A stretch of DNA of 64,000 bases from positions 1,732,001 through 1,796,000 of the forward strand of contig NC_083675.1 in NCBI RefSeq assembly GCF_030384665.1. The letters are read 5' to 3'. Below are positions 55,278-64,000 of the stretch, piece after piece. Made by a program: the position numbers and the translations under genes. Every line of letters begins with the position of its first letter. Position 1 is the stretch's first letter. This DNA is from Lodderomyces elongisporus (lineage: Eukaryota > Ascomycota > Pichiomycetes > Serinales > Debaryomycetaceae). The notes under the pieces were generated by a model. It ran no database searches. It was not told the origin of the DNA and worked only from the letters and a program-made list of their open reading frames with translations.

Positions 55278-55545
55278 AAAAAAAAGCAAAAAAGTAAAAT
55301 AGAAGCGAAATTAACGAATACAAATTAAAGTAGATTTTAAATATACATATTTACAAATATATACAAACAGGAAAGATATTAATGAGAAAACAATGTAGAG
55401 AGCTCTCTAGTGTAACCAAACTAGGCTAGAGAAATGGAGTTGATAATTATCTGTGTTACTTTATGAGACCGTAGACTCAGTTGAACTTCTTCAATTCTGG
55501 CAAAGCTTCTTTCTTTTGTTCTTTCGTTCTTTTCTTTTGTTCTTT

Positions 55546-55580
55546 CATTTTTCATTTTTCATTTTTCATTTTTCATTTTG
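55546..55580. repeat. CATTTTT tandem repeat
   Basis: About five tandem copies of the seven-base unit CATTTTT. Confidence 0.85.
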
Positions 55581-56004
55581 ATTTATTTATTAGTTTTTAT
55601 TCAAAGATGTCACACGTCATGTGACATAGCCACCTTGCGCCCCTCGGAAATTGGGAGAAAAAAGGTAAGGGAAAGCTAAAAAAAAAAAAAGGAATGAAAG
55701 AAAACCGAATGATCCAAAATCTAAGCGCATGTGCATCAACAGCAAACATTGCACACACACACACATTCTCTCTCAAACACGCACACAAACATTATCTCTC
55801 AAACACTCCACATCTCAGCCCCTTTTTCTCTAAAACCTATGTCCAATAAATATATATATATATAGAGTATATATTATAGATAAGAATTCCCCACCTCTTT
55901 CATCACCTTTGATACTTTTTTATCCTAATTTTTCTCAAGTTCCATTTCCGCCCATTATTTACAAGAGATTATAACAATAATATTACAAATAAGTCATTCA
56001 AATT

Positions 56005-56589
56005 ATGGTTTTACTTATAGCAGCAGCACTTATCGGTGCAGGAGCAGTCGCTATTGAAGAGAAACGGAAGAAAAAGAAGTTGGCAAAAATGTCGCCAAAG
56101 GAGAGGGAACAAATTGAACGGTATCAGATAGCACAACGGTTTGATAGAGCCAATAGAGGAAGAAATTACATTCCACCAGAAAGGGTACACCAGTTGCAAC
56201 AGCAACAGCAGCAACAAAAGCAACAGCAGCAGCAGCAGCAGCATCATCATCAAGAAGCACCACCGTATACAGCCCAACAACCATCGCGGTCTAGGGGTAG
56301 TCAGAAGAGAGCAAACAATTCTGCTGGTGCGTCATCTTCACTGCAGAGGAGTGGAACATACGGTTACAATGTTCCTTCTACACCAATGAAGCCATCGACA
56401 TTTAGACCAGCTACACAGAGGGCTTCTATGCCACAAGGAAGACTGCAGCACCAGCACCAGCAACAACTGCAACTGCAACAGCAGCATACGGGTTTGTCAC
56501 TGAGCTCAAGGCCGGTCCATAGATCAAGTAGACCACCTGTGGTTAGACCTATGGTTGAGGATGACCCGCCACCAGCATATACTCCATAG
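56005..56589 (+). CDS. small membrane-anchored protein with PY motif
   Basis: 194 residues; I do not recognise a named family. The N-terminus (VLLIAAALIGAGAVAIEE) is a hydrophobic segment followed by KRKKKK, the layout of a signal anchor with the rest in the cytosol. A charged helix (MSPKEREQIERYQIAQRF) and an RNYIPPERV motif come next, then Gln/His runs (about 67-88) and a Ser/Arg/Pro-rich tail. The C-terminus contains PPAY, a PPxY motif of the kind recognised by WW domains of the ubiquitin ligase Rsp5. The architecture suggests a small Rsp5 adaptor or substrate. That role is an inference. The long gene-free region downstream keeps it apart from MUP1. Confidence 0.7.
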   Translation: MVLLIAAALIGAGAVAIEEKRKKKKLAKMSPKEREQIERYQIAQRFDRANRGRNYIPPERVHQLQQQQQQQKQQQQQQQHHHQEAPPYTAQQPSRSRGSQKRANNSAGASSSLQRSGTYGYNVPSTPMKPSTFRPATQRASMPQGRLQHQHQQQLQLQQQHTGLSLSSRPVHRSSRPPVVRPMVEDDPPPAYTP

Positions 56590-57188
56590 GTTTGTGCTTA
56601 TGAGTAGGTTTCATTCTTTATGCGAGTTGAGGTCGCAGTTGGTTGTTTTTTTAAATTCAATTCTTTAGTTTCACGTTTGTAATTGCAATGCATAAATTTT
56701 ACAATTATCTTTCATTTTTGCTGTATTTGGATTTTTAATTATACTTTATTCATTGGTGTCTTTCCCTAATAATTGGTGTGTGCTAATAATGTGAGATGGA
56801 CAAGTTATATGACCAGCTGGGTGAAAATTATGAGCAATTGAGGATTGAGACGTGTGGTTCTATTTTCCTTTTTTTTTTATTTGTTTTTTCTTGAGTTCGC
56901 TAACAGCTCCCACTAGTTTACTACTATTTTGTTGAGACTAGTCCAGTTCAAAACTCTTGAAAAATGAAAAACAAGAAGGAAGACAAACTTTTAAAATGAA
57001 AAAGTAGGAATGTACGTAGAATTTGATCAATCAAAAAAAGAGTTCTTTGTAGAATGAGTATATGAAATTTGAGCATCCATGATTCATGGCTGGTTACATA
57101 GATAACAATAGTTAACAATGACCTATCTTTGCGTATCGATTATTGGCTAACAGTGCGAAAAAACAAAACAATAGTGGCATTACTGTGT

Positions 57189-57377
57189 TTATTTACATAT
57201 ATACATTAATGTTTGATTTGTTCTTTTATTGTCCGTGTGTATATGTTGGTTCTTTTTGTTTTTGTGAAAGTTAGCATTTTTGACGTGACGTTTCTTCCAG
57301 AAGTTTGTGGTGCGAAGAGCGGACCAAAAAGCACCGTTTTCGGATAGGCATGGCAGCAGCACAACAGCTTTTGACAT
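57189..57377 (-). CDS. possible small protein, about 62 residues
   Basis: A frame from the ATG at 57377 with non-repetitive composition at its start (MSKAVVLLPCLSENGAFWSALRTT) and a Lys/Asn/His-rich end. Two of the early Leu codons are CTG. I do not recognise it. It could be chance or a fragment; it is listed because this part is unusually protein-like. Confidence 0.18.
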   Translation of the reverse strand: MSKAVVLLPCLSENGAFWSALRTTNFWKKRHVKNANFHKNKKNQHIHTDNKRTNQTLMYICK

Positions 57378-58178
57378 ATTCAATGCATCGAAAAGCCTCC
57401 AACTAGTAATTTGATGAGAAATAAAAAAAAAAGAATGAAGATGATACCCAAAAGAATGTGAAATACAAAATGCATTACAAAGAGTAAATAATTTTCAAAA
57501 AAAAAAAAAACATTATCAAACACATAGAGGAATAGCTTATCCTCATCGACTATCAGTTTCCATCAACATCACACGATTGTAGATGTGAAATCTGTATAAA
57601 TGCTCAAACACAAATAGATGCACACTCCACTTGTTTTTTAACCTCTTTTTTCTCACACTCTCTCAATCGCACTTTCTCTCAATCACACACTCTCTCAACC
57701 TTTCAGTCCCTCTATGTGAGAGAGGTGTGCCACATAATTAAAAAAGATTATCATTAATTAATGAGAATGACGACATTGAAGCCAAGAGATTGATAAGGTG
57801 ATGCCAATCATGTCCCTTTCCTGTGCTATAAATGCATTTACAACCAACAAGTCTCATCAGGAGGGCGATTCCCTTTATAAACGAAATAATATGGAAACAG
57901 AGGCCAAGAGCAAAATTCCTTCAACCAACACTCTTCTTAACACAGAATGTGTGCATACTTTATTTTTTGTACACTTTTCTGTCCTCTACCACAATAAAAG
58001 CAGAAAAGTTTTTATTTTATTTTTTTTTTCTCTCCCTTTTTTGTACTTCAGCTCTTTATTAATTTTTTTAATTTTTTTAATTTTTTTAATTTTTTTAATT
58101 TTTTAGTCTGTGCAATTTCTTTTTTTTTTTCTTTCCAAGTTTTTTTTTTTGGTTGCAAAATGCCATGTTTGTGCAAAT

Positions 58179-58186
58179 TCACGTGA
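58179..58186. promoter_or_regulatory. TCACGTGA palindrome upstream of MUP1
   Basis: Perfect Cbf1-type palindrome about 2.06 kb before the MUP1 ATG. It is distant, but it lies in the same gene-free region as the Met31/32 sites. Confidence 0.35.
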
Positions 58187-58833
58187 CCGAATTTCCGCCT
58201 TTTTTCCATATTTTTTCTCCCACTCTTTTTAATTAGGCACTTTCTTTTTTTTAGAGGGAAGAAAATAAAAAAATACATCAACTACTGCAGCCGAAATGGA
58301 TACGGCAAAACATGGCCATTTCTTCTCAACAGTCACGAAATTTGGATGGTATAAATTTTTTAAAACACAAGGCACAATGCAAAAGGGAGGAAGAAGTAGA
58401 AACAAAAAAAAAATATACTCACAAAGTACAAAGAAATACATATCGATAATGTACAAAAAAAAAGAAAGAAAAGAAAAAAAAGCCAAACCTCCACCCCTAT
58501 AAGAAGTCCGCTTTCGCCATCTATATGGGCAGCTTAGGTCCGTGAATGAGCCACACCTTGTTTTCTCCTACTCCCACTTCTCCTCTTCTTCTTCTTCCTC
58601 CTCCTCATTTACTAAATTAAAGAAAGAAAAAAAAAACAGAACTAATTCTGGTTTTGCTTTATCTGATTTAGACGATTGGATATTGTGTCCATTGGTTTAT
58701 GATTACCAAAGAAAAAGGGCGATTGCAGCAAAGAGAAGAAGGGGGAATATAACCACTCTTTGCGTTGCGTTGCGTTTGGTTTTTTCTTTCCTCTTTATTC
58801 TTCTACTTCGTCTTCTAGTTTTTTTTTTCTTGT

Positions 58834-58843
58834 AAACTGTGGC
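58834..58843 (+). promoter_or_regulatory. AAACTGTGGC, perfect Met31/32 site
   Basis: A ten-base match to the consensus bound by the sulfur regulators Met31/Met32 in yeast, about 1.4 kb upstream of MUP1. A TCACATG Cbf1-like site follows at 59027-59033. Confidence 0.55.
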
Positions 58844-59797
58844 ACAAATTGAACAGTGCAATACTGCTTGCATCACGAGAGAAAGGAGGGGGGTTCGGTC
58901 GATAGAGAAATGAAGTTGTATAGGTAACCAATTAGCAATAATTTGTTCTTCTTCTTCTTCTTTTGGTTTATTTTGTCTTTTCTGTTGTGTTCATTCCCGT
59001 GTATGTATTTATGTATGAGTGACTTGTCACATGCTTGACATCTGATCCGGAGCTCATCGCGGTACTATTGAAAGTAATTTTTATTTTTTATTTTTTTATT
59101 TTTTTCTTCAATTTTTTTGCTTTCTGCCGCCTTCTCCTGTTCGGAGACTCTCGTCGTATTGCTCTTGATACTACTAGTGATGCCACTGCTACTGCTTCTT
59201 ATTTTACTTGTTATTATTACTTATTCTTTTTAGGGCTCGTTTAGGTGATTTGAAGTATTATTATGTAAAATACTTTGGAACAAAAACCACAAACTATATT
59301 GTGTACATAGCATCTATACTCTAATAGGGTAATAGACAGATTAACAATCAGATATCCAAGGCGGTGGTGGTTCTTGTGGTCATTGTGGCTTTCAGCTCCA
59401 TTCGCCTACCTGTATATATCTTCTTCTTTTTTGCTTCTTCTTCTTCTTCCTGTTCTTCTTATTCTTTAATAACTCTTCTGTAAGCCATAGCAACAGACAC
59501 CGGATAAAATGCCGTAATTGAACAATATAGTAGAAGAGTACCATCTTAGCTGTCAACACGCCTAAAGTAAAATAGCATACAAATCCTACGTAGACATGTT
59601 GAGTATTGTTCTTTATGAGGGGCTTAGAATACTGAACCGTTTTTCTGAAAAAAAAAAAAACAGGGCCGTTATAATTATTGGCCTTATATTTTCAGTTTGT
59701 AAAGAAAAAAAAAAAAAAAAAACTTAGGGCAATAAGAGGCAAAAGATGAAAAAAAAAAAAAAGAAAAAAAAAAAGAGAAAGAGAATAAGCAGGAGTT

Positions 59798-59807
59798 GCC
59801 ACAGTTT
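59798..59807 (-). promoter_or_regulatory. AAACTGTGGC, second perfect Met31/32 site
   Basis: GCCACAGTTT on the plus strand, the reverse complement of AAACTGTGGC, about 440 bases upstream of the MUP1 ATG. A second exact ten-base copy in the same promoter makes sulfur control likely. Confidence 0.65.
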
Positions 59808-60247
59808 AAATGCAACACCGGATAAATTATATTTTTAATTAAAAGAAAAGAAAAAAAAAGAAACTCAAACTGAAACAGAAACAGGTACAGTACAAAACTG
59901 TGTAAAAAAAAAAAAACTGATGAGCTAAATGGAAGAAGTAATAGCAGAAAGGGAAGATGAAGCTGGGAAACAATATTAAATAAAAAAAAAAAATCTATAT
60001 GCAAAATGAAAAAGGACAAAGAACAAAAATAAGAAATAAGAAATAAGAAAAAAACAAAAAAAAATTTGGTTTATATCCCAAATTGCTGCAACACAGGTTC
60101 CAGTTGTTGACTCTATAAAAAGTTCTTCAAATCTTCCTTCTTCATCTTTTTTTTTTTTATTTTTACTTATTTATTGGCTTCTTTTTTGATACATATAAAT
60201 AACATTAGATTATTCATCAATCACTATACTAAAGTCATAAAGACACA

Positions 60248-61912
60248 ATGGGATTCTCAGATATATACAAGTTTCTGAGTAATAGTCAGACAGAAAAACA
60301 CGCTGACTCTAGTGTCGACAACAGCAGTCAATTGAGCTCAGGCTTGGAAGAAGGCGGAATCGTGCAAACAGATAAGAATGTCAAAGAGATTGGTATCATT
60401 TCTGCATCCTTCTTGATGCTCAACAGAATGTTGGGTGCCGGTGTCTTCTCCACCGGTTCCACAATATACGCGTTATCCGGTTCAGTGGGAACCTCATTGA
60501 TGATGTGGTTTGCAGGAACAGTTATCGCATTCACAGGTTTATTGGTATACATGGAATTGGGAACAGCTATTCCTAGAAATGGTGGTGAAAAGAATTATTT
60601 GGAATATATGTTTCAGAAACCCAAGTTCTTGGTCACGGCAATGTACGCCTCATATGTGTTTTTTCTTGGATGGGCCGCAGGTAACTCCATCGTTGTTGGA
60701 GAATATATCTTGAATGCCGCAGGTAAAGAACCAGGACAATGGAACTCAAGAGGTATCGCATTGGCAGTGATTACATTTGCATTCTTGATCAATGGTATAA
60801 ACGTCAAGGCTGGTTTGTTTTTGGCCAACGCATTGGGTGTCTTCAAAATCGTTATTGTCCTATTCATCTCCGTTACTGGATGGGTTGCTTTGGGTGGCGG
60901 AATCAAAACAAATAATTTCAAACCAACAGGAAACTTTCACAATGCATTCCAAGGTGAATCACCTTCGGGTTTCGGTATTGTGAATGCCTTGTACAATGTC
61001 ATTTGGTCCTATGTCGGTTACTCAAACGCCAACTATGCGCTCGGTGAAATTAAAAACCCTCAAAAAGTGTTGAAAATTGCTGCTCCTGCAGCATTTATTG
61101 GTCTCGGTATCATCTACATGTTTGTTAATATTGCATATTTTGCCGTTGTCCCCAAGGAAGAGATTGCCTCCTCGGGAAGAATCTTGGCGGCATCCTTTTT
61201 CAAGTACGCATTTGGAGATCAAGCTGAAAAAGCCGCTTCCGTGTTTGTTGCCTTGTCTGCTTGGGCCAATGTCATGTCAGTTATCTTTTCCCAAGGTAGA
61301 ATTATTCAACAGTTGGGCCGTGAAGGTTCATTGCCATTCTCAAGATTCTTTGCCACTTCAAAGCCATTCAATACACCATTTGTTGGTTTATTCCAACACT
61401 GGATCGTTTGTATTGTGACCATCTTGGCCCCACCTCCAGGTGATGCATACAACTTTATCTTGAATTTGATTTCCTACCCATTGAATGTTGTCAATACCGT
61501 TATTGCTGCAGGATTGATTTGGATCTACTACAAGAAATACAAGGGCTTGACTGAGTGGAACCCTCCAATCAGAGCTACTTTGCCAGTAACGATATTCTTT
61601 TTCCTTGCTTCCTTGTACTTGATTGTTGCCCCATACATTCCGCCAATCAATGGACAAAAAGTTTACAATGATATGCCATACTGGATCCATGCTGTTGTGA
61701 CATGGGGTGTGTTTGGAATTGGATTGTTTTATTGGATCGTGTGGGTCAAGATTTTGCCATACTTTGGTGGATACCGACTCGTGGCACAAGAAGTGCTTGG
61801 TCCCGATGGATTCTGGAGAAACAAGATTTATAAGGTGTCAAAAGATAGCGTTGATGCTGGTGAAGTACCTGTCGAGGTGGAGGAAGCTAAAGAAGCTCAA
61901 GTAGTGGGGTGA
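60248..61912 (+). CDS. MUP1: high-affinity methionine permease
   Basis: 554 residues, L-type amino acid transporter (LAT/APC) family, 12 predicted helices. Close Mup1 hallmarks: NRMLGAGVFSTGSTIYALSG in helix 1, ELGTAIPRNGGEKNYLE, YASYVFFLGWAAGNS, VGYSNANYALGE, FSQGRIIQQLGREG, LAPPPGDAY and a C-terminal VLGPDGFWRNKI. Mup1 imports methionine at the plasma membrane and is ubiquitinated by Rsp5 through its tails; the N-terminal tail here (about 50 residues) has several Lys. The only CTG codon I notice is in the Ser/Asn-rich N-tail (residue 10). Paralogues are common in this clade, so one-to-one orthology is not certain. Two perfect Met31/32 sites upstream fit methionine regulation. Confidence 0.88.
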   Translation: MGFSDIYKFLSNSQTEKHADSSVDNSSQLSSGLEEGGIVQTDKNVKEIGIISASFLMLNRMLGAGVFSTGSTIYALSGSVGTSLMMWFAGTVIAFTGLLVYMELGTAIPRNGGEKNYLEYMFQKPKFLVTAMYASYVFFLGWAAGNSIVVGEYILNAAGKEPGQWNSRGIALAVITFAFLINGINVKAGLFLANALGVFKIVIVLFISVTGWVALGGGIKTNNFKPTGNFHNAFQGESPSGFGIVNALYNVIWSYVGYSNANYALGEIKNPQKVLKIAAPAAFIGLGIIYMFVNIAYFAVVPKEEIASSGRILAASFFKYAFGDQAEKAASVFVALSAWANVMSVIFSQGRIIQQLGREGSLPFSRFFATSKPFNTPFVGLFQHWIVCIVTILAPPPGDAYNFILNLISYPLNVVNTVIAAGLIWIYYKKYKGLTEWNPPIRATLPVTIFFFLASLYLIVAPYIPPINGQKVYNDMPYWIHAVVTWGVFGIGLFYWIVWVKILPYFGGYRLVAQEVLGPDGFWRNKIYKVSKDSVDAGEVPVEVEEAKEAQVVG

Positions 61913-62837
61913 TTGATCACTTTTTTTCTTTCTCTTGGTTTCCCCTCGACCCTTTTGACTTTTCTTAATCTTCTTTTTCTTCTTCTATTATTTAATCTTG
62001 CATCTTAATGTTCAGTTCGTTTATGTATATGTATATCTAGACTTTTTTGCCAGTTTATATTTATATTTTTTTTATTTGCAAATTTTCATTTTACTCTGAA
62101 GAGAGTTATAATAACATTAATAGTATTAATAATAAATAATCGATCCCTAAGGTTCTTTTTTCAACGGCTTGATCAAATTGTAGTGATATAAAGTATGTTG
62201 GATTGTGGAAAAACAAGATGATTTCAAAAAGAAAGAAGAAAAGGGAATATTGATTCAAGGTTGAGGCTATGGTGTCAACATCTACTAAAATAGAAGGAAT
62301 ATGAATTTATTTTAACGAGTGGGAGAGTCGGTGGGTAGATGCTGGAAAAAGAGGAAAGATTAATGGTGAGACGACCTCACGTGCCCATACACAATTTGCA
62401 TATGAATAAATTGAAGTTTCATGAAGTTTATAAACTATACAAGCATTATGGGCTTCGTGAGGTGAAGAAAAAAAAAATGATATCGAAAGTTTTGACTGAT
62501 GGGGTAAAGATAGGGGAAGAAAGCAAAAATCCTGGATATTGATTTGTGAAAGTTTGAAAAATGAGATCAGTCTTGGTTTTGGTAGTGGAACTGAAATCAG
62601 AGAAACCCGATTGCATTTTAGCTCTAGCCAATCTTTCTCCCAATCTCATTTCCCATCCCCTCTTCCCATGGAACAATATGTTCATGATATTTTTTAGTTG
62701 TTCTTTTTGTTCTATATATTTTCGTTTCTCATTTTCCATTTTCCATTTTTTTTTGGTTTCTACATGTCTTCAGTCATCTGTCCTGCATTCTTCAATTCAT
62801 TACTCATCATTTATTTACAAGTTCTATAAACAATAAA
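61913..62837. other. convergent 3' region, MUP1 / MRPL51
   Basis: 925 bases between converging stops, with TTCTTCTT-rich DNA just after MUP1 and AATAATA words near 62115-62140. A CACGTG (62378-62383) sits in a low-confidence 67-codon frame (62339-62542). No firm gene is seen. Confidence 0.5.
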
Positions 62838-63266
62838 TTATATCTTATACCTGTGGTCCTTCGGCACATGCAAAGGCGACCAAATACCTCTTACCGATTC
62901 GTTTTGCGATACAACTTTGTGGTTGTTTTTGAACAACTCATTGCCCGAACGTTGTATATACTCTGAGATCTTATTCAAGATTTGTCCCTCATTCAAATTT
63001 TTAACTTCGATTTCACTCACGGTTTGTTTTGCGTTATTGTAATGGAAAACTAACTTTGGGTGGCCTGGGTTTCTCTTGATTTCAAAAACTGTATGTGGCT
63101 TTTCCTTTGCCAAATGGTTCAATTTGCCCAGTGTTAAAAGTTGACGAAGCCCATTCGAAGAACCTCCCCAGTTGCAGTATTGTAACACGACTTTGCTGCA
63201 TGGTTGCACGTATGCACCTACCCCATTACGAGCTATGGATAACTTTGGAATGGCTTTCACTGGCAT
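62838..63266 (-). CDS. MRPL51: mitochondrial large-subunit ribosomal protein mL43 (Mrpl51)
   Basis: 142 residues from the ATG at 63266 ([20 protein letters not shown]), near the 140 of yeast Mrpl51. The open frame extends six codons upstream without an ATG. The thioredoxin-like L51/S25/CI-B8 domain shows in [32 protein letters not shown] and VRGIWSP. It is part of the mitochondrial 54S ribosomal subunit. It converges on MUP1 with a 0.9-kb gap. Confidence 0.9.
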   Translation of the reverse strand: MPVKAIPKLSIARNGVGAYVQPCSKVVLQYCNWGGSSNGLRQLLTLGKLNHLAKEKPHTVFEIKRNPGHPKLVFHYNNAKQTVSEIEVKNLNEGQILNKISEYIQRSGNELFKNNHKVVSQNESVRGIWSPLHVPKDHRYKI

Positions 63267-64000
63267 GATGATCTGTGGAATCAAAAATCTAAAAAGGAAA
63301 GTAAACTAAGCAACTGGATGATTGAACAAAACAAAAAGTTGAATAAAGAACAAATAAAGAAAGAAAGAAGGAATGAAGGGATGGAGGGATGGATATGAAT
63401 ATACCAGGTACTCAAAGTAGTGTTGATGAGACTGTTTGCTAGACCGTGAATATTAGAATTCTGGTCTTTTTTTGGTTCCTAGATTCCCATTCTATTTTCT
63501 GTTTCCTTGCAAATTTTCATAATGCTCAAAAGCAGAAAAAGGAGAAAAAGAGAAAAAGAGAAAAAGAGAAAACGAGAAAATAGATGGTCGTGTAATATGG
63601 TAAAGACAATTTTGATCTTGGATGTGAGGCTCACCTTTTCAGAAAGGACAAGACCTTAGAGAGACAGAGCAAAATTAAGCGCGCTCTTTCTCTGCCATCA
63701 GTTGCCCATTTGAGCCATGAAAGAAAAAAAGAAATTTTGTTTCTTATTTTTATTATTATTATTATTTTAATTAATTTTGTGGTGGTGTTAGTGGTGGTGG
63801 TATATATTGTTTTGAATGAGTAAGCATTTTACAAAAGAGTCATCGTCAACATGTTGCCAAAGTTCCCGCAGATTCCACCTTAAGTTTGCCATGAGTACTT
63901 TAAAAATGCTGAGCTTCTACATATTTACAAATTACTACATTGCCAGAGCTTAGTCGAGTATCCAAATTGCTTCTAAAAAAATCACAAATTATAACCATAT
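63267..64000. other. upstream of MRPL51 to window end
   Basis: It contains GAAGGGATGGAGGGATGG-like purine repeats (63355-63395), AGAAAAAG hexamer-like repeats (63535-63580) and ATT repeats (63748-63765), then GGTGGTGTTAGTGGTGG (63780-63800). No start of a further gene can be supported before the window ends. Confidence 0.5.

Larger units (their letters stand above)
55241..56004. other. intergenic between SCP160 and the small PY-motif gene
   Basis: 764 bases. A 16-C run followed by A-rich DNA lies just after the SCP160 stop, then a CATTTTT repeat tract (55546-55580), ACACAC repeats (55752-55765) and TATATA (55850-55863). No gene is seen. Confidence 0.55.
56590..60247. other. 3.7-kb gene-free region upstream of MUP1
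   Basis: It includes ACTAGT-containing DNA near 56912-56942, a short odd frame (57189-57377), CTCTCAATC-type repeats (57658-57700), four AATTTTTTT units (58068-58103), TCACGTGA (58179), CGTTG repeats (58762-58775), two perfect Met31/32 sites, and long A-runs near the gene (59649-60060). No firm gene is seen. Confidence 0.6.

Noticed and set aside
62339..62542. 67-codon plus-strand frame
   Set aside because: It is short, Lys-rich and in a convergent 3' region, with no recognisable family. Too weak to call.

Overview
This window looks like nuclear DNA of a budding yeast of the CUG-Ser ("CTG") clade, closest in style to Lodderomyces elongisporus or Candida. The reasons are compact intronless genes with clear Saccharomycotina orthologues (SCP160, MET3, GND1, PDX1, MUP1, ERJ5, MRPL44, MRPL51, FDH1), TTG as the dominant leucine codon with CTG very rare in conserved genes, and many low-complexity tracts (poly-Q, poly-N, poly-D, poly-S) in the proteins. 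The intergenic DNA is AT-rich and full of homopolymers and microsatellites. The species call is an inference. I saw no rRNA, tRNA, CRISPR array, transposon or viral sequence.

Layout. 0-11 kb is dense: the 3' end of a Bir1/survivin-like gene, a SAPS-domain (Sit4-associated) gene, ERJ5, a 3-hydroxyacyl-CoA dehydratase-family gene with altered catalytic residues, MRPL44, a DXO/Rai1-family gene and FDH1. 13-24 kb holds a mitochondrial pyruvate dehydrogenase kinase-like gene, an unrecognised 731-residue protein with a C-terminal membrane segment, a Q-rich AT-hook protein and PDX1. 24-31 kb holds an NRAMP metal transporter, a Dal5-like permease and GND1, whose 5' end is out of frame as written. 31-41 kb has a 3.9-kb gene-free stretch ending at MET3, then a C2H2 transcription factor. 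An 8.2-kb gene-free block (41-49 kb) separates that factor from a PH-domain-like gene and SCP160. 56-64 kb holds a small PY-motif protein, MUP1 and MRPL51.

Shared themes. MET3 (sulfate activation) and MUP1 (methionine uptake) both carry Met31/32-type AAACTGTG elements and Cbf1-type CACGTG or TCACATG elements upstream, so both probably belong to the sulfur regulon. PDX1 and a pyruvate dehydrogenase kinase-like gene act on the same mitochondrial complex. Two mitochondrial large-subunit ribosomal proteins are present. I found no new multi-gene system. The observations most worth a second look are the dehydratase-family protein lacking its catalytic Tyr, the broken 5' frame of GND1, the 8.2-kb gene-free block with a hairpin inside it, and the small PY-motif protein. 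Leucines written for CTG codons in a standard translation should be read as serine if the clade call is right.
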